Assembly: GCF_964020195.1 (NCBI RefSeq)
Contig: NZ_OZ026539.1
Span: 124,001 to 188,000 of the forward strand
Source: Spiroplasma endosymbiont of Lasioglossum villosulum
GTDB taxonomy: Bacteria; Bacillota_I; Bacilli_A; Mycoplasmatales; VBWQ01
DNA: 64,000 nucleotides
Direction of reading: 5' to 3'
The position numbers and the translations under genes were made by a program. A model generated the notes under the pieces. That model did no database searches, was not told the origin of the DNA, and saw only the letters and a program-made list of their open reading frames with translations. Of the stretch, positions 10,852 through 21,436 are shown one piece after another (within the stretch, counting starts at the first letter, position 1; the number at the start of each line of letters is the position of its first letter).

Positions 10852-13684
10852 AACAGTTTGAAAATCAACTGGTGAAATTGAAAAAGATTTTACACAAAAT
10901 AAAGATTTACAATTTCGTGTATGTCCTTTTACTATTATTTTAGGTGCTATAAATTCAACAGAAACTGGTTATAAACCACCAACTAGTATTCCTAATGATT
11001 ATACTTCATTTAGTAAAATCTTTACTGGAAGAGAAGCAATACAAGCAGTATGAGACCATTCTTATTATCCTATTCAAAATAAAGATAATCCAGATGAAGC
11101 ATATAAACAATTACAAGTTGGTGATGTATTTTATGGGAATATATTATCAGACCAATTAGGTATTACTTATTCACCAACACCACCAAATAATGCTTTTATT
11201 CAAGAACAAGCAATTAAAAATGTAGTTATTAATATTCCAAATGAACCAAAGAATTTTGATTTTATTAATAATATTGTTTCAAATTTATATAAGTTATATA
11301 TGATTCCAGAAATTAATAAAGTTATAAATAATGATAAATCAATTAAAGTTGATAGACAATGATATATTCTTGAAGTTGCTAGTAAAACATATAATAATGA
11401 AAATAAAGAATTGGCTTATATTCAATGTACTTTTAGTTCATTAAATGATAAATTAGCACATAGTGGATTAGCAATTAATCAATATGTACAATTAGGCGCA
11501 CCTGCTGACCCAGTAGCATTACCAGCATTAGATGAAAATAATAATATTATTTTAGATTCAAATTATTTAATTCTATTACCAGTTACTCATTGTCAAATAT
11601 CTTTTTATGGTTCAGTAGAACCTATTTCAATAGCATTATGAGGTAGAGAGATTGATAATAATCCTGAAAATACTAAACAACATAAATATAGACAATATAC
11701 AAGTAAATTATTATTTCCATGAGAATATCAATGTAGTACATATGACCCAGTAAGTTTTCAAGCATTACCAGAAACAAATTATGTATTAACTGTTCAAGGA
11801 CAATCAGTTTTAGATAGTTATCAAGATTGACAAAAAGTAATTGCTCCAAATTATGATGATGGTGCAACAAAACATTATGAAGGTCATTTAAGAACTAATG
11901 TTGAAAAAACTAAAAATACTAATAAATTAGATGTTTCTAATAGATTAGTAAATTATTGAGATAATAATTTTTTAAATGGTGCTGAAATAGAAGATTATAA
12001 TTATGCAACTGCTGGTAATCCATATTTTCAATATTATAATAAAAATAATAAAAAATTTATTGGTAATACTCATTATAATATGAATAATAATAAATTTAAG
12101 CAATTAAATACTATAAATGCATTACATTATTTTATTTATAATCCTATTAGTGAAATACCATTAACAGTTAGAGAAACTATTAAAATTAATCTTAATACTA
12201 TTCCAGTATTTGGTTCATTTATGAATGCTTTTGTTGGTGGTTTAGATATTGGTGCTAAATTATCAAGTAATTTATTAATACCTCAATTTCCTTATATAAA
12301 TGGTTTAATATCTGCTGAATTATATAATTTTTATACAACATTATTATATAGTTCACAAAGTACTAATCCAGCATTAATTCCATTCGATGTATTTAGAAAT
12401 GATACTCCAGATGCTATTCAATCTGTTGCTGGAACAGCAAGTCATATGACATCATTTACATTTAATTTAACTGATAGTTTATCAATGTCAAAATTTAATA
12501 TTAATGATAATACTAGTTCTACTGGTTATAATCTTACAACTGATAATTTAGTTCAATTAGATAAAACTGATAAAACACAAATATATTTATTACCACCAGA
12601 TAATGATATTAATCCTTTATTAAAAGAATCAGATTTTACTAATAAAAATATATTAAAATGAGCAATTGATATGATTGATATTAAAGTTGTAGGTAAAAGT
12701 AATTTTAAAATCACATTTTATAGTATGCCAGATAATAGAAGTGGTGCTGTTAATGATAATTTTAGTATTTGAAGTGGTACTTATCAAACCGTTGGTAAAG
12801 CAAGTAATAATAGTAGATTAATTCAAAATACATTTATTTTAGCAAATAATACTTTTAAATTTGACCAACCATTTAATTATCCACAAGCAATACAACCACC
12901 ACCATTAATAGAAAGAGCGCATCCTATATTTATTGATTTAAGTAATCAAAGTCAATATGGGATTACAAATAGTATTATTAGTACTACTCAAACAGATATT
13001 CATCAAAGTAGATATCAAATGAGACCGCATATTTTAGAAGATGTTAAAGGTAAATTTCATAATAGTATTGGTATTTATGTAAATCAATATGGTTATGATA
13101 ATGTTGATAAATTTAAAGAAGATTATGAAAGTATAACATTTAATTTTAATATGAATGCGTTATATGAAACTTATGATGGTGAAACTACAAAAAGTTGAAC
13201 TAATTCTAAAAATTGATTTACACCTATTAAAATAAATTTAAATGATATTGGTAATTTACCAGATGACCAAAATGATACTGCTCTTTTCCAAGATAAGGAT
13301 ATTATTTATAATAATAATTCTGGAAATCATAATGATAGTAATAATAATTGAACATTTAATGTTAATAATAAAGAAGATTATAGTCAAATTGCTTCTTTAA
13401 CAAATGCAGAAAGATTAAATAATATATATATTAATGATTTATTATGAACAAATGATAATCCAAGTAGTGGTCACACAATATCTTCATCAACATGATTTAA
13501 AATAATGACTTTTAAAACAAAAGCATATGAAAGTCAAGAAGATAATTTAATTGTTATTGAATATCAATTTATAACTACGTTTTCAGCAATACCTCCACAA
13601 AGACCACCTTCATATGAAAAAACTAACGCTAATTGAAACTTACAGACTACATCATTAGTAATTAATCCAAAAAGTTCAACTTAG
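10814..13684 (+). CDS. Large phage virion protein, 956 residues (module A)
   Basis: The largest intact gene in the window. It overlaps the portal gene by 38 bases; ATG 10814 is preferred because GGAG at 10801 is well spaced (ATG 10820 is an in-frame alternative). The protein is Asn/Ser/Thr-rich with few cysteines, has no signal peptide, and contains a hydrophobic glycine-rich stretch (IPVFGSFMNAFVGGLDIGAKL) about residues 440-470. The composition and the position between portal and scaffold suggest a virion component such as a tail knob, collar or internal protein. No family is recognised. No counterpart is present in module B. Confidence 0.7.
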
Positions 13685-13700
13685 AAAGGTGGTGGTAATT

Positions 13701-14195
13701 ATGTTAAATGAAAATATAGAAAAGGAAGGTAATAATATGGAAGAAAAAGAAAAAGATGAAGAACAAGAAAATGAATCAAAAGAACCAAAAAGTGAATCAA
13801 AACCCGAAGATAATGAATCAAAACAAGTAGAAAGTGAATCAAAAGAGAAAGAAGCTGAAGAATCTAAAGAACCAACTTTAGAAGATAAATATAAAGAATT
13901 AGAAGAAAAATATAATGCTTTATATAAAGAAAAAACTGATAAAGATAGAGAAATTAGACATTCAGAAAGTTATAAAAAATATGATTTATCACAAGAAAAT
14001 ATTAATTTATTAAAAAGATATCTTGGAGATAAAGAAGATATTGATAAAGAATTATCATTATTAAATAAAGATTTTCCACATTTATTTAATAAAAATAAAG
14101 ATACAAATATTAGTAATTCTTTAGATGTAAAAGATAAATTTAAAGAAAATAAAGAAGATGAAGTAGATACTAGAAAAATAGGAATGGTAGGTTAA
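13701..14195 (+). CDS. Scaffold-like protein (module A)
   Basis: 164 residues, extremely acidic/lysine-rich with runs such as EEKEKDEEQENESKEPKSE, then a helical C-terminal half. It lies directly upstream of the capsid genes, as capsid scaffolds do (DUF4355-like pattern). ATG 13701 has GAAAGGTGGTGG upstream; an internal ATG at 13737 also has AAGGAAGG and could give a shorter form. The role is inferred from composition and position. Confidence 0.65.
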   Translation: MLNENIEKEGNNMEEKEKDEEQENESKEPKSESKPEDNESKQVESESKEKEAEESKEPTLEDKYKELEEKYNALYKEKTDKDREIRHSESYKKYDLSQENINLLKRYLGDKEDIDKELSLLNKDFPHLFNKNKDTNISNSLDVKDKFKENKEDEVDTRKIGMVG

Positions 14196-14199
14196 AAAT

Positions 14200-14415
14200 A
14201 TGACAAAAATTGAATTTAATGAAAAATATGAAAATCTTCAAAGTGATTATTTTGATATTTTTAATATTACTAGAACTACTAAAGTGGAATTACCAGAAGA
14301 TTATAATATTGAAAAAATTATTAATGAATATAAAGCCAGTAATATTGATTTAGAAAAATTAATTAATTTTCAAAAAGAAATATTAAATGATTTAAAACAA
14401 ATTAAAGGAGAATAA
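14200..14415 (+). CDS. Small phage protein between scaffold and capsid genes
   Basis: 71 residues, acidic and helical (starts MTKIEFNEKYENLQSDYF). It is tightly packed between the scaffold stop and the capsid start, so it belongs to the head operon. No family recognised; a minor capsid or scaffold partner is possible. Confidence 0.6.
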   Translation: MTKIEFNEKYENLQSDYFDIFNITRTTKVELPEDYNIEKIINEYKASNIDLEKLINFQKEILNDLKQIKGE

Positions 14416-14417
14416 AA

Positions 14418-15608
14418 ATGGCAATTATTACAACACAATCAACAACAATTAATGACCCAAGTAATCCAACTGGTAAATTAGATTTATCAGTAAAATATAT
14501 TAAAAATTTAAAAGTTTTATTATCAAAAAGAGTAGCATTAATTAATGCAACAGTAGAAAATAGAGAACAATTAGATGCTGGTACTGCTATTTATAATATT
14601 ACGAAAAGAAATCCTACTGAAGATTATACAGCAGGTGCTGGTGCCAATATTCTAACAGCAGTGAATACAGTTCAAATTCTTTTAAATAAAAAGAAAGAAA
14701 TTAATTTTGAAGAAGAAACATTAGATTTAAAGTTATTAGGTGCAAGATATGAGGATGGTAATGTTCTTGTATCAGATAGTTTAGCATCAAGTTGAATTGA
14801 TGCAAAAGCAAAATCAGTAGAAATATATTTAGTAGCAAAATTATTAGCATTAGCAGTTAAAACAGCCAAAGATAATGGAATTATTAATATTGCATTACCA
14901 AGTAATCCAAAAATAGATGATTATAGAATGCTTTTATGATTAAAAATATCAAATACATTAGCAACATTAAAAGCAAGAATTACTGATGAATATATTGGTA
15001 CAGATGAAGAAGATTATGTATTATGAGTATCTAGTTTTTTTAAACCATTAGTATTATTATCAACAACTACATTAGGTAGTGATAGTGCTTCACAAGCATT
15101 AAAAGATGGTAAAATTGTAGAAATTGGTGGTATTAAAATTATAGAATGTCCTTGATTAGGAAGAAATTATCCTGCTGGAGTTATTGATAAACAAGAATCA
15201 TTTAATTTTTTAGGATGTGATGCTGTATTAGTTCATAAAGAATCAATAGCATTTCCATTTAATCGTGGTCAAGATAATACTTTTGTTTTACAAACAAATG
15301 GTAATGTTAAGAATTTTCATAAGTTTTTAGTTTCAGAAGGTAAAGCATTACGTCCAGATTTAGTTAAAGGATTTACAGTTACTTCAAGTATAGATATTGC
15401 CACAGCAATTGAATTTACTAATTTAGGAAAAATAACTATGGCTGGTGATACTCCAACTGCAGATGAAGTAGAAAAAGCAGTTATTACTAAAAATCCTAAT
15501 TATCAAAAAGGTAATGCTAATTTTTTAAATTTAACAGCAACAAGTGCAAATGTTGAAGGTAAAACTTTATATGATGGTTCTTTACAAGTAACTTTTACAA
15601 AGAAGTAA
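14418..15608 (+). CDS. Major capsid protein (module A)
   Basis: 396 residues, the expected size for an HK97-type coat protein, next to a scaffold-like gene and preceded by AAAGGAGAATAAA. An N-terminal helical part (LSVKYIKNLKVLLSKRVALINA) is followed by long beta-rich sections, e.g. EIGGIKIIECPWLGRNYPAG, CDAVLVHKESIAFPFNRG. Assignment is from size, operon position and layout; fold prediction would settle it. Module B has a different 393-residue protein in the same position (50683). Confidence 0.65.
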
Positions 15609-15624
15609 TAAAGAAGTAATTTAA

Positions 15625-16404
15625 ATGCCTATTATATTATTATTAAGAATGATATTAGAAACTGCTGTTAGTGATATACAAACTGCTGAATTAATAGAAA
15701 AATTTAAAAAAAGTAATTCATTATTTAATAGTTTTTTAAAAAATCCAGCAGGAATATTAAAAAATCAATTAATGTCAAAAGTATTAGGACAAGGTAAATC
15801 TCAAAAAGAATTAGCTGAATTTCAACAAGTTTTACAAAAATTAACAAATTTACCAGTAATTCATAAAAAAATAATGACACATATTACTAATAATAATATT
15901 GCTAAATTACAACATATTCAAAAACAATATTTAAATGGTAAGTCATTAATGGATAAAGGTAAAGAAATAATAATGAATTCTTTAACACAAGAAGATTATG
16001 ACAGTATGATTGGAGTTTATGTAAATCTTTCTAGTAGTGCATTAGCAGGTGGTATATGAACTCCCGTAGTACAAGCACAATCTGGTACGTATGGTATTGC
16101 TACATTAACATATAGAACAAATTTAAGTAAATCATATGATTATTTTAATGTTTCAAGAGAAACTTGAATTGATATGTGTAAATCTATGGGTGCTTATGGT
16201 ACGGGTGCTAATAGTGTTTTTATTAGAGAGTATTTAGGTGGAGTTAATAAAACTAGAAAAGAAATGAATTCTACTGTTAGAAAAAATGTTAGTCAATTAA
16301 ATAGAGCAGTAACTAAACCTAATAAATCAGTTATTAGTACGGTTAATAAATCACAAGCAGTACAAGGATATGGAAGGTATAAAGATTATGGAAAACAAAA
16401 ATAA
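15625..16404 (+). CDS. Phage protein with C-terminal KTSC-like domain
   Basis: 259 residues. The N-terminal 140 residues are helical. Residues about 158-205 read ATLTYRTNLSKSYDYFNV, then VSRETWIDMCKSMGAYG and NSVFIREYL, which fits the KTSC domain pattern (L-x-V-x-F, Y-x-Y-x-x-V, a helix, S-x-G-x-x-x-N, I-R-x-x-Y). KTSC domains occur alone in phages and fused to some LysRS; their role is unclear. The C-terminus is basic. The ribosome binding site is weak (AAGAAG), and ATG 15649 is an alternative start. Confidence 0.6.
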
Positions 16405-17983
16405 TATTGATTGAAATGTAAATTTAAATTATATTACAAAAGATGATTTAAAAACTATATATGGTTTTATACCAGATGCAGACCAAACTACTACTGATAA
16501 TACTAAAACTGATTTTACTATTATGGCAATTGCTATTTCAAGTGAAAGAATTAATACTATTACTGGTAATCAAATTGAAGTAATAGGATTTAAAAATCTT
16601 AATGAAACTCAACAACAATTAGTTAAAAGAGCAACAGCAAGAATGACTATATATTATTTAACTGATGGAATGGCATTTATAAGAAGTTCAGTATCTATTA
16701 GTGGTAATGGTTTATCAAGTAGTATTAGTCCACCAAGTGAACCAGATTATGTATTAATGGAAGTATATAATTTATTACAACAAGCAAATTTACATACTCC
16801 AAGAAAAGCAATTAATAATCCTATTTCATGTAATACAGATAATTTTAATACACCTAGTATATTTGATGAAAGTGATACAAGAGTTATTACTTGAGATTCT
16901 GGTAATAAAACATTTTTACAAAAAATGGGATTAATTGAAGGTACTGGTATTACTATTCAAGATGTTAGTGATACTATACCTAAATTAAAATTTAATGTTG
17001 ATAGTAATATTGATTCATTATGAGAAGTTGATAAAGATAATCCTAATTTTATAAAGTCAAAAGATTATAAAGGTATTGATGTTAATGGAAAAAGAATTAT
17101 TGATGTTGGTACCCCTACATTTTTAAGTGATGCTACAACTAAAGAATATGTTGATAGTAAAATTCCAGATTTAACTAACTATTATAATAAACAAGAAACT
17201 AATCAATTATTAGATAAAAAACAAGATAAATTAACTGTTGGTTCAAATATTAATATTGATGAAACTAATACCATTAGTGCAAATTTAACTAATTATTATA
17301 ATAAATCAGAAAATGATAAAAAATTAGAAGATAAAGTGGATATAGATAAATTTTCATATGCTTTTACTATTAATGCTCTTAGTACTGAAAATCCTAATTT
17401 AGAAACTACTAATAAAACTATTGTTGGTGGTATTAATGAGTTAAAAGAAAAAATAAAAGATAAAAAATTTTCAAATGATTATTTTAAATATAATACTGAA
17501 ACAAATGAAGTTTCATTAAATGATGAAGAAAATTCATTACTTTGTAAGGATTTATTAGAAAATAATGAATATCAAATATTAAAAACTCAAAATAAAAAAT
17601 TATTACAAGCAATTAATGAAATATTAGAAAAACAACCACAACCAACTCCAAGTGGTTCAAATTGAAAAGAAGTAGGAGAAATTATAACAGATAAAAATAA
17701 TAATAATCAAAATTATATAAAATATATATTTAAAGATAAAACACATTATAGAATATATATAAGTTATGGGGATTATACACGTCAAGAAAATAATAAAAAT
17801 TATAGTTGACAAATAATTAATTTTTATTATCAATTAGATACAAGCGTTGTAAAAAGTAGTTTATGAATAGCAAATAATAATAATAATAACCAACAAACTG
17901 AAATTAATGTTTATAACAATAGAATAATGTGGGGTATGGGTAGAGATTATATTTTTAAAAAATTAGAAGAATTACAGGAATAA
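16388..17983 (+). CDS. Phage fibre / receptor-binding protein (module A)
   Basis: 531 residues, overlapping the previous gene by 17 bases. The first 160 residues resemble a head-completion/adaptor domain (helical, ending in VLMEVYNLLQQANL). Then come fibre-type repeats: TKEYVDSKIPDLTNYYNKQE, LTNYYNKSENDKKLEDK, each with the Y-Y-N-K-x-E pattern common in phage tail fibres. A coiled-coil segment (KTQNKKLLQAINEILEK) is followed by a beta-rich tip. About 95 residues before the tip are almost identical to the module B fibre (53580). It probably binds the host surface; inference from repeats. Confidence 0.65.
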
Positions 17984-17987
17984 GATT

Positions 17988-18101
17988 ATGATTTTTAAAA
18001 TTATAAAAATTATTTTAGGTTTAATTGGAGTGTTATTATCTTCGGCTGTTGCTGGTTTAATTATATTTATTATAGTAAAAATTGTATTAAAAATTAATTA
18101 A
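17988..18101 (+). CDS. Holin-like single-span peptide (module A)
   Basis: 37 residues with one strongly hydrophobic helix (ILGLIGVLLSSAVAGLIIFI) between short basic ends. It lies four bases after the fibre gene. A near-identical 40-residue peptide follows the fibre gene of module B (55644). Size, single span and position after structural genes suit a holin or other lysis peptide, but a virion membrane peptide cannot be excluded. Confidence 0.6.
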   Translation: MIFKIIKIILGLIGVLLSSAVAGLIIFIIVKIVLKIN

Positions 18102-18126
18102 ATATTTTAGAAAGGTGGTGATTAAT

Positions 18127-18333
18127 ATGGATACTACAGCAATTATTATAGTTGCTAATTTATGTATTAATGGAGGTTATGTTTTAATTAAATTAGGAAA
18201 AGCATTAGTTGCATTTGGTAAATCTTTAACAGACCCTAATAAAAAAGCACTTAAAAAACAAAATAAAATTAATAAATTACAAAGTAAATTAAATTCTATT
18301 AATAAACAACCAGAAATAAAAAGTATTTATTAA
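18127..18333 (+). CDS. Small membrane protein with basic tail (module A)
   Basis: 68 residues from ATG 18127 (site AAAGGTGGTG). A hydrophobic N-terminal helix (IIIVANLCINGGYVLIKLG) is followed by a lysine-rich coiled C-terminus. The gene ends five bases before a terminator, closing the rightward operon. The 62-residue protein at 50086 in module B has the same layout but sits before the scaffold gene. Function unknown; holin/anti-holin-like or minor virion protein. Confidence 0.55.
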   Translation: MDTTAIIIVANLCINGGYVLIKLGKALVAFGKSLTDPNKKALKKQNKINKLQSKLNSINKQPEIKSIY

Positions 18334-18337
18334 TAGT

Positions 18338-18363
18338 AAAAAATGCCTATTAAAGGCATTTTT
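18338..18363. terminator. Bidirectional terminator between convergent prophage operons
   Basis: AAAAAATGCC pairs with GGCATTTTT around a TATTAAA loop, flanked by A and T runs on both sides. It ends the rightward head operon and the leftward early operon (next gene stops at 18370). Confidence 0.85.
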
Positions 18364-18369
18364 ATTTAT

Positions 18370-19197
18370 TTATAAACTCATATGATTATAATCTCAATTT
18401 AATGAAGCATTATCATAATTTAATGGTACTTCACTCATATTATCACTACCATAATATTGACTTGCAGTTTCACTATTAATAGTAAATCTATTATCATTAA
18501 TTAATCTTGTAGTTTCATTATTAAATGGTGTTTCTTGCATTTCTGTATTATTATGATTTGTATCAATTGGTAATAAATTATGAATAATTTCACTTGCACC
18601 AGCAACTATTGTAGGAACTGCATAAGCATTATTAAAATCATTATTAATACCCATAGCAACACCACTACTAATCAAACAACCACCAGTAGCCATATTTGCT
18701 ATTTTACGTATAGTTTCAAATTTACTTGGTATTAATTCAGTAATTCCAGCAACTAAATTTGCAATACCATATGAGTTAAGACTAATAAATGTATCTCAAT
18801 CCATTAAATGATTATCATTATTATTAGTAGTACTTAATAATAAATCTGGTGGAAAAGGGTCAACAGTAGTAGTTATTGGACTTTCTGTTGGATTAGGATT
18901 AATTGAAGAGTTAGTAAATTTAGCATAATTAACTATTCCAATTGTTCCTAATCCTAATGCTATTTTTTTACTTGAATTTAATAGTTTACTTTTTAAACTT
19001 GGCATTTGATTTAAATTTCATATATCAATACCTAATTTTTTGCTAAATAATAATGAATTAATACTACCTAATATTGGATTACCTATAAGTTGACCATAAT
19101 AAGCACTTGTACCAATCATTGCACAAATTGGACTTATTCCAGTTCTTATTAATTTTAATAAAGTATAATTTGATTGTGAATTTTCTGTATTTGGCAT
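18370..19197 (-). CDS. Conserved membrane protein of both prophage modules
   Basis: 275 residues from ATG 19197 (AAAAGGAG upstream). Begins MPNTENSQSNYTLLKLIRTG, has three or four hydrophobic segments and a hydrophilic Asn/Ser/Thr-rich C-terminal tail. The segment MATGGCLISSGVAMG... NAYAVPTIVAGASEIIHNLLP is identical in the homologue at 49053 (module B). There the gene lies on the same strand as the head genes; here it faces them. No family recognised. Conservation through rearrangement suggests an important role, perhaps a virion or superinfection membrane protein. Confidence 0.6.
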
Positions 19198-19200
19198 TTT

Positions 19201-19455
19201 TTATTCTCCTTTTATAAATTTAAATTGCATATTTCCTACTGTATCTCGATTATTACCACAAATAATTAAATATCCAGTATTATTTTCTAATATTCATGAA
19301 TAATAAATATATTGTGGATATAATTTTGGATATAAATTTAATGCTAATAAATAACATAAAGCATCTTCTTTATTTTTTAATAATCCAACTGTTGGACATT
19401 TTATTTCTTTTGGACTTTTTTCATTATAAAATCATTCAGTTCTAATATTTCTCAT
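19201..19455 (-). CDS. Small phage protein downstream of the ribozyme
   Basis: 84 residues, begins MRNIRTEWFYNEKSPKEIKC and ends three bases before the next start, which uses its GGAG end as ribosome binding site. AAAGGATG precedes its ATG (19455). The only genes 3' of the hammerhead ribozyme (19474-19554) in this operon are this one and the 18370 gene. No family recognised. Confidence 0.6.
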
Positions 19456-19473
19456 TATTTCACATCCTTTTAT

Positions 19474-19554
19474 GAACTCATCAGCACCGTAAATAAACGG
19501 TGGACTATAGAATTATAATGTTATCCAAATTTTAATAATTCTATAGTTTCGTTC
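19474..19554 (-). ncRNA. Type II hammerhead ribozyme
   Basis: All conserved parts are present in order on the minus strand: GAAC (19554-19551), GAAA (19550-19547), a perfect 13-bp stem III (19547-19535 with 19516-19504, starting A15.1-U16.1) with an 18-nt loop, C17 at 19503, a 6-bp stem I (CACCGT/ACGGTG, loop TTATTT), the core CTGATGA (19484-19478), and GTTC (19477-19474), which closes a 4-bp open stem II with GAAC. Stems I and III are closed and II is open, hence type II. Predicted cleavage lies between 19503 and 19502. A 6-bp hairpin (AGAGAT/ATCTCT, 19560-19574) lies just 5'. The ribozyme sits in a gap inside the leftward phage operon, 19 bases before the 19455 start. Confidence 0.9.
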
Positions 19555-19669
19555 TGTATAGAGATAAAATCTCTGTTATAGTTAGGACTTACATTGACAT
19601 ATTTTAAGCAAGAATAAAAAATAGGGAATAGGAGTTAGAAAGGATATATGTCAAATGCCTAAATATTAA

Positions 19670-19840
19670 TTATTGTTTACTTTCCTTATCTTTATTTAGT
19701 TCTTTATTTTCGTATTCTATAAAGCAGATTTCATGCATATATCATTTTATTTTTTTGAATCAAAAAATTTTTCTATAATTTCTTATTCAATTACCATCCA
19801 TTATGAATTTTTTACAATAATTACATTTATAAATTATCAT
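19670..19840 (-). CDS. Small zinc-finger-like phage protein
   Basis: 56 residues, MIIYKCNYCKKF at the start gives one CxxC pair, and a His/Cys pair (MHEICF) lies near residue 36, so a small zinc site is possible. Very basic with several Trp (TGA). It overlaps the end of the 19973 gene by 14 bases and is the last gene before the ribozyme gap. Function unknown. Confidence 0.5.
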
Positions 19841-19973
19841 TATCAAATTCTCCATTTTCTATAAATTCAAGTACTTTATAATAAGCAGTAAGTTTACCTG
19901 CTTCTTTTAAAGAATCACATAAACAAATACTAATTTGTTTATTTAATCAAATAATTAATTTTTCTTTATTCAT
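19827..19973 (-). CDS. MNKEKL...GEFD family small phage protein
   Basis: 48 residues, begins MNKEKLIIWLNKQI and contains EFIENGEFDND. The same start and a GEFD/GQFD ending occur in proteins at 47184, 48363 and 49894 in module B, and a related version forms the C-terminal half of the 19966 gene. Overlaps both neighbours. Function unknown; perhaps a helical regulatory peptide family. Confidence 0.55.
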
Positions 19974-20241
19974 TATCAAATACACCTCTTTCTAAATATT
20001 CAATTATTAATTCCATATCTAATGTGTCATGTTCAATTAAATATTCAATTAATTTTTCTTTATTAATACAATTTTTATGTCTTGATTTATTAATTTCATC
20101 AACTATTTTTCTATGAATAGAACAGTATACTCTGCCATATTTATCTGGTTTTTCTTCTGATTTATTTTCACATTGTATTTGTATATTATCTACTTTATTT
20201 TCTATTAAAGTTTCTAATGATTCAGTTCACATACATGTCAT
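19966..20241 (-). CDS. Phage early protein with C-terminal MNKEKL-like segment
   Basis: 91 residues from ATG 20241 (GAAAGG upstream); an in-frame ATG at 20259 overlaps the recT stop. The centre has three Cys/His residues (QCENKSEEKPDKYGRVYCSIH), perhaps a metal site. The C-terminal half reads INKEKLIEYLIEHD... EYLERGVFDNE, matching the small-protein family at 19827, as if a family member had fused to another domain. Confidence 0.5.
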
Positions 20242-20258
20242 GATAAATTTACCTTTCA

Positions 20259-21224
20259 TTAAACTTCAAAATTTTCTATAATTTCTTCTTCTTTTTCTAA
20301 TTCTTTTAATTTAGATAAGGTAGAATTTAAATCAGTATTATCAATATTATTATTTGAATTAATAATTTTAACTTCATCACCATTATTATCTTTATAAGCA
20401 ATAGTTTCTTCATCAATTACTACACCTTGGTCTAATTGAAGTGCTAAATTAATATCATCTTGATTATTTAATACAATAATTGGTGTTTTATTAATTTCTC
20501 GAATAAGTGCTTTTACAACAGTTTTTAAAGCCATTTGGTCAAAAGCAGAAGTTCATATATGATTTAATTTTCATTCTTGACTTTTTTTATTATAAGTTTT
20601 GCCATATTTATCTTTATGTTGATTAATTTCTTCAACAGTCATTCCTTTATAAAAATTATTAATTTTACCATTTTTATCTAAAAGAGAAATATAACAATAA
20701 TAACCAATTGTATTAATACTTTTTCTTTCAAAAATTAATGCTGGATTAATTTCTTCAACAGTCATTCCTTTATAAAAATTATTAATTTTACCATTTTTAT
20801 CTAAAAGAGAAATATAACAATAATAACCAATTGTATTAATACTTTTTCTTTCAAAAATTAATGCTGGATTAATTTCTCATTTATTATTTTCTTTATTAAA
20901 TTTATGTGCAGTTGTTATTTTTTCTCTTTGAAAATCAATTACTAATCCAGTTCTTTGTAATAATGTTAATCAACCATCTTCTTGAATTTGTACTTGTAAT
21001 TCATCACCATAAGGTATTAATGCTAATTCTTTTTTAATTGGATTAATAGAAAGATTTAACTTATATAAATTAATTAATGCATTAATTAAACTTTGTGTAT
21101 TCATAGTTTTTAAATCTTTACTAGAATTTATAATCATTTCATAATAATTTCTAAATTTTACATATTCTTCTTTATTACTTTTAATAAAATTAGGAATTTT
21201 TAATTCATTTTTATTATTACTCAT
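20259..21224 (-). CDS. recT: RecT-family single-strand annealing protein with internal duplication
   Basis: 321 residues; recombinase of the Redbeta/RecT type that anneals single strands and pairs with a 5'-3' exonuclease. Family marks: QSLINALINLYKLNLSINPI, ELALIPYGDELQVQIQEDGW (RecT 'PYG..v..qig..G' region), and a C-terminal HIWTSAFDQMALKTVVKALI with the conserved K/R-W..D.MA.KT motif. A RecB-like nuclease lies three genes upstream (21592). A perfect 123-bp duplication inserts 41 extra residues in the core (NPALIFERKSINTIGYYCY occurs twice), so the protein is longer than the unduplicated form and its activity is uncertain. Start at 21224 with AAAGGAG upstream. Confidence 0.82.
20621..20877 (-). 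repeat. Tandem 123-bp duplication inside recT
   Basis: Positions 20621-20754 match 20744-20877 exactly: two full 123-bp units plus an 11-bp partial unit. The unit is 41 codons, so the frame is kept. Exact identity points to a recent slippage or unequal crossing-over event. Confidence 0.95.
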
Positions 21225-21324
21225 TAGTTGATTCTCCTTTTTTATTTAATATTTCTAAAATTTCATCTAATTTTTTATTAATTTTGCCTATATGTTTTAA
21301 TAAAATTAAAATTGATTTATCCAT
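21217..21324 (-). CDS. Tiny helical phage peptide
   Basis: 35 residues (begins MDKSILILLKHIGKINKKLD), overlapping the next gene upstream and the recT start, and supplying the GGAG for recT. Predicted amphipathic helix. Function unknown; may exist mainly to couple translation. Confidence 0.4.
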   Translation of the reverse strand: MDKSILILLKHIGKINKKLDEILEILNKKGESTNE

Positions 21325-21436
21325 GATTGTCATCCTTCTTATTACTTGTTATTTCATCAACTATTTTTTCTAAACATTTCATACATCAATTTTTACTTAA
21401 TCAAATTCTTTTATTACAATATTTACATTTATTCAT
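21317..21436 (-). CDS. Small zinc-ribbon phage protein
   Basis: 39 residues with two CxxC knuckles (CKYC and CMKC, 14 residues apart), a compact zinc ribbon. ATG 21436 overlaps the end of the preceding gene. Probably a DNA- or protein-binding accessory of the recombination operon; function unknown. A similar two-knuckle protein is at 48227. Confidence 0.55.
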
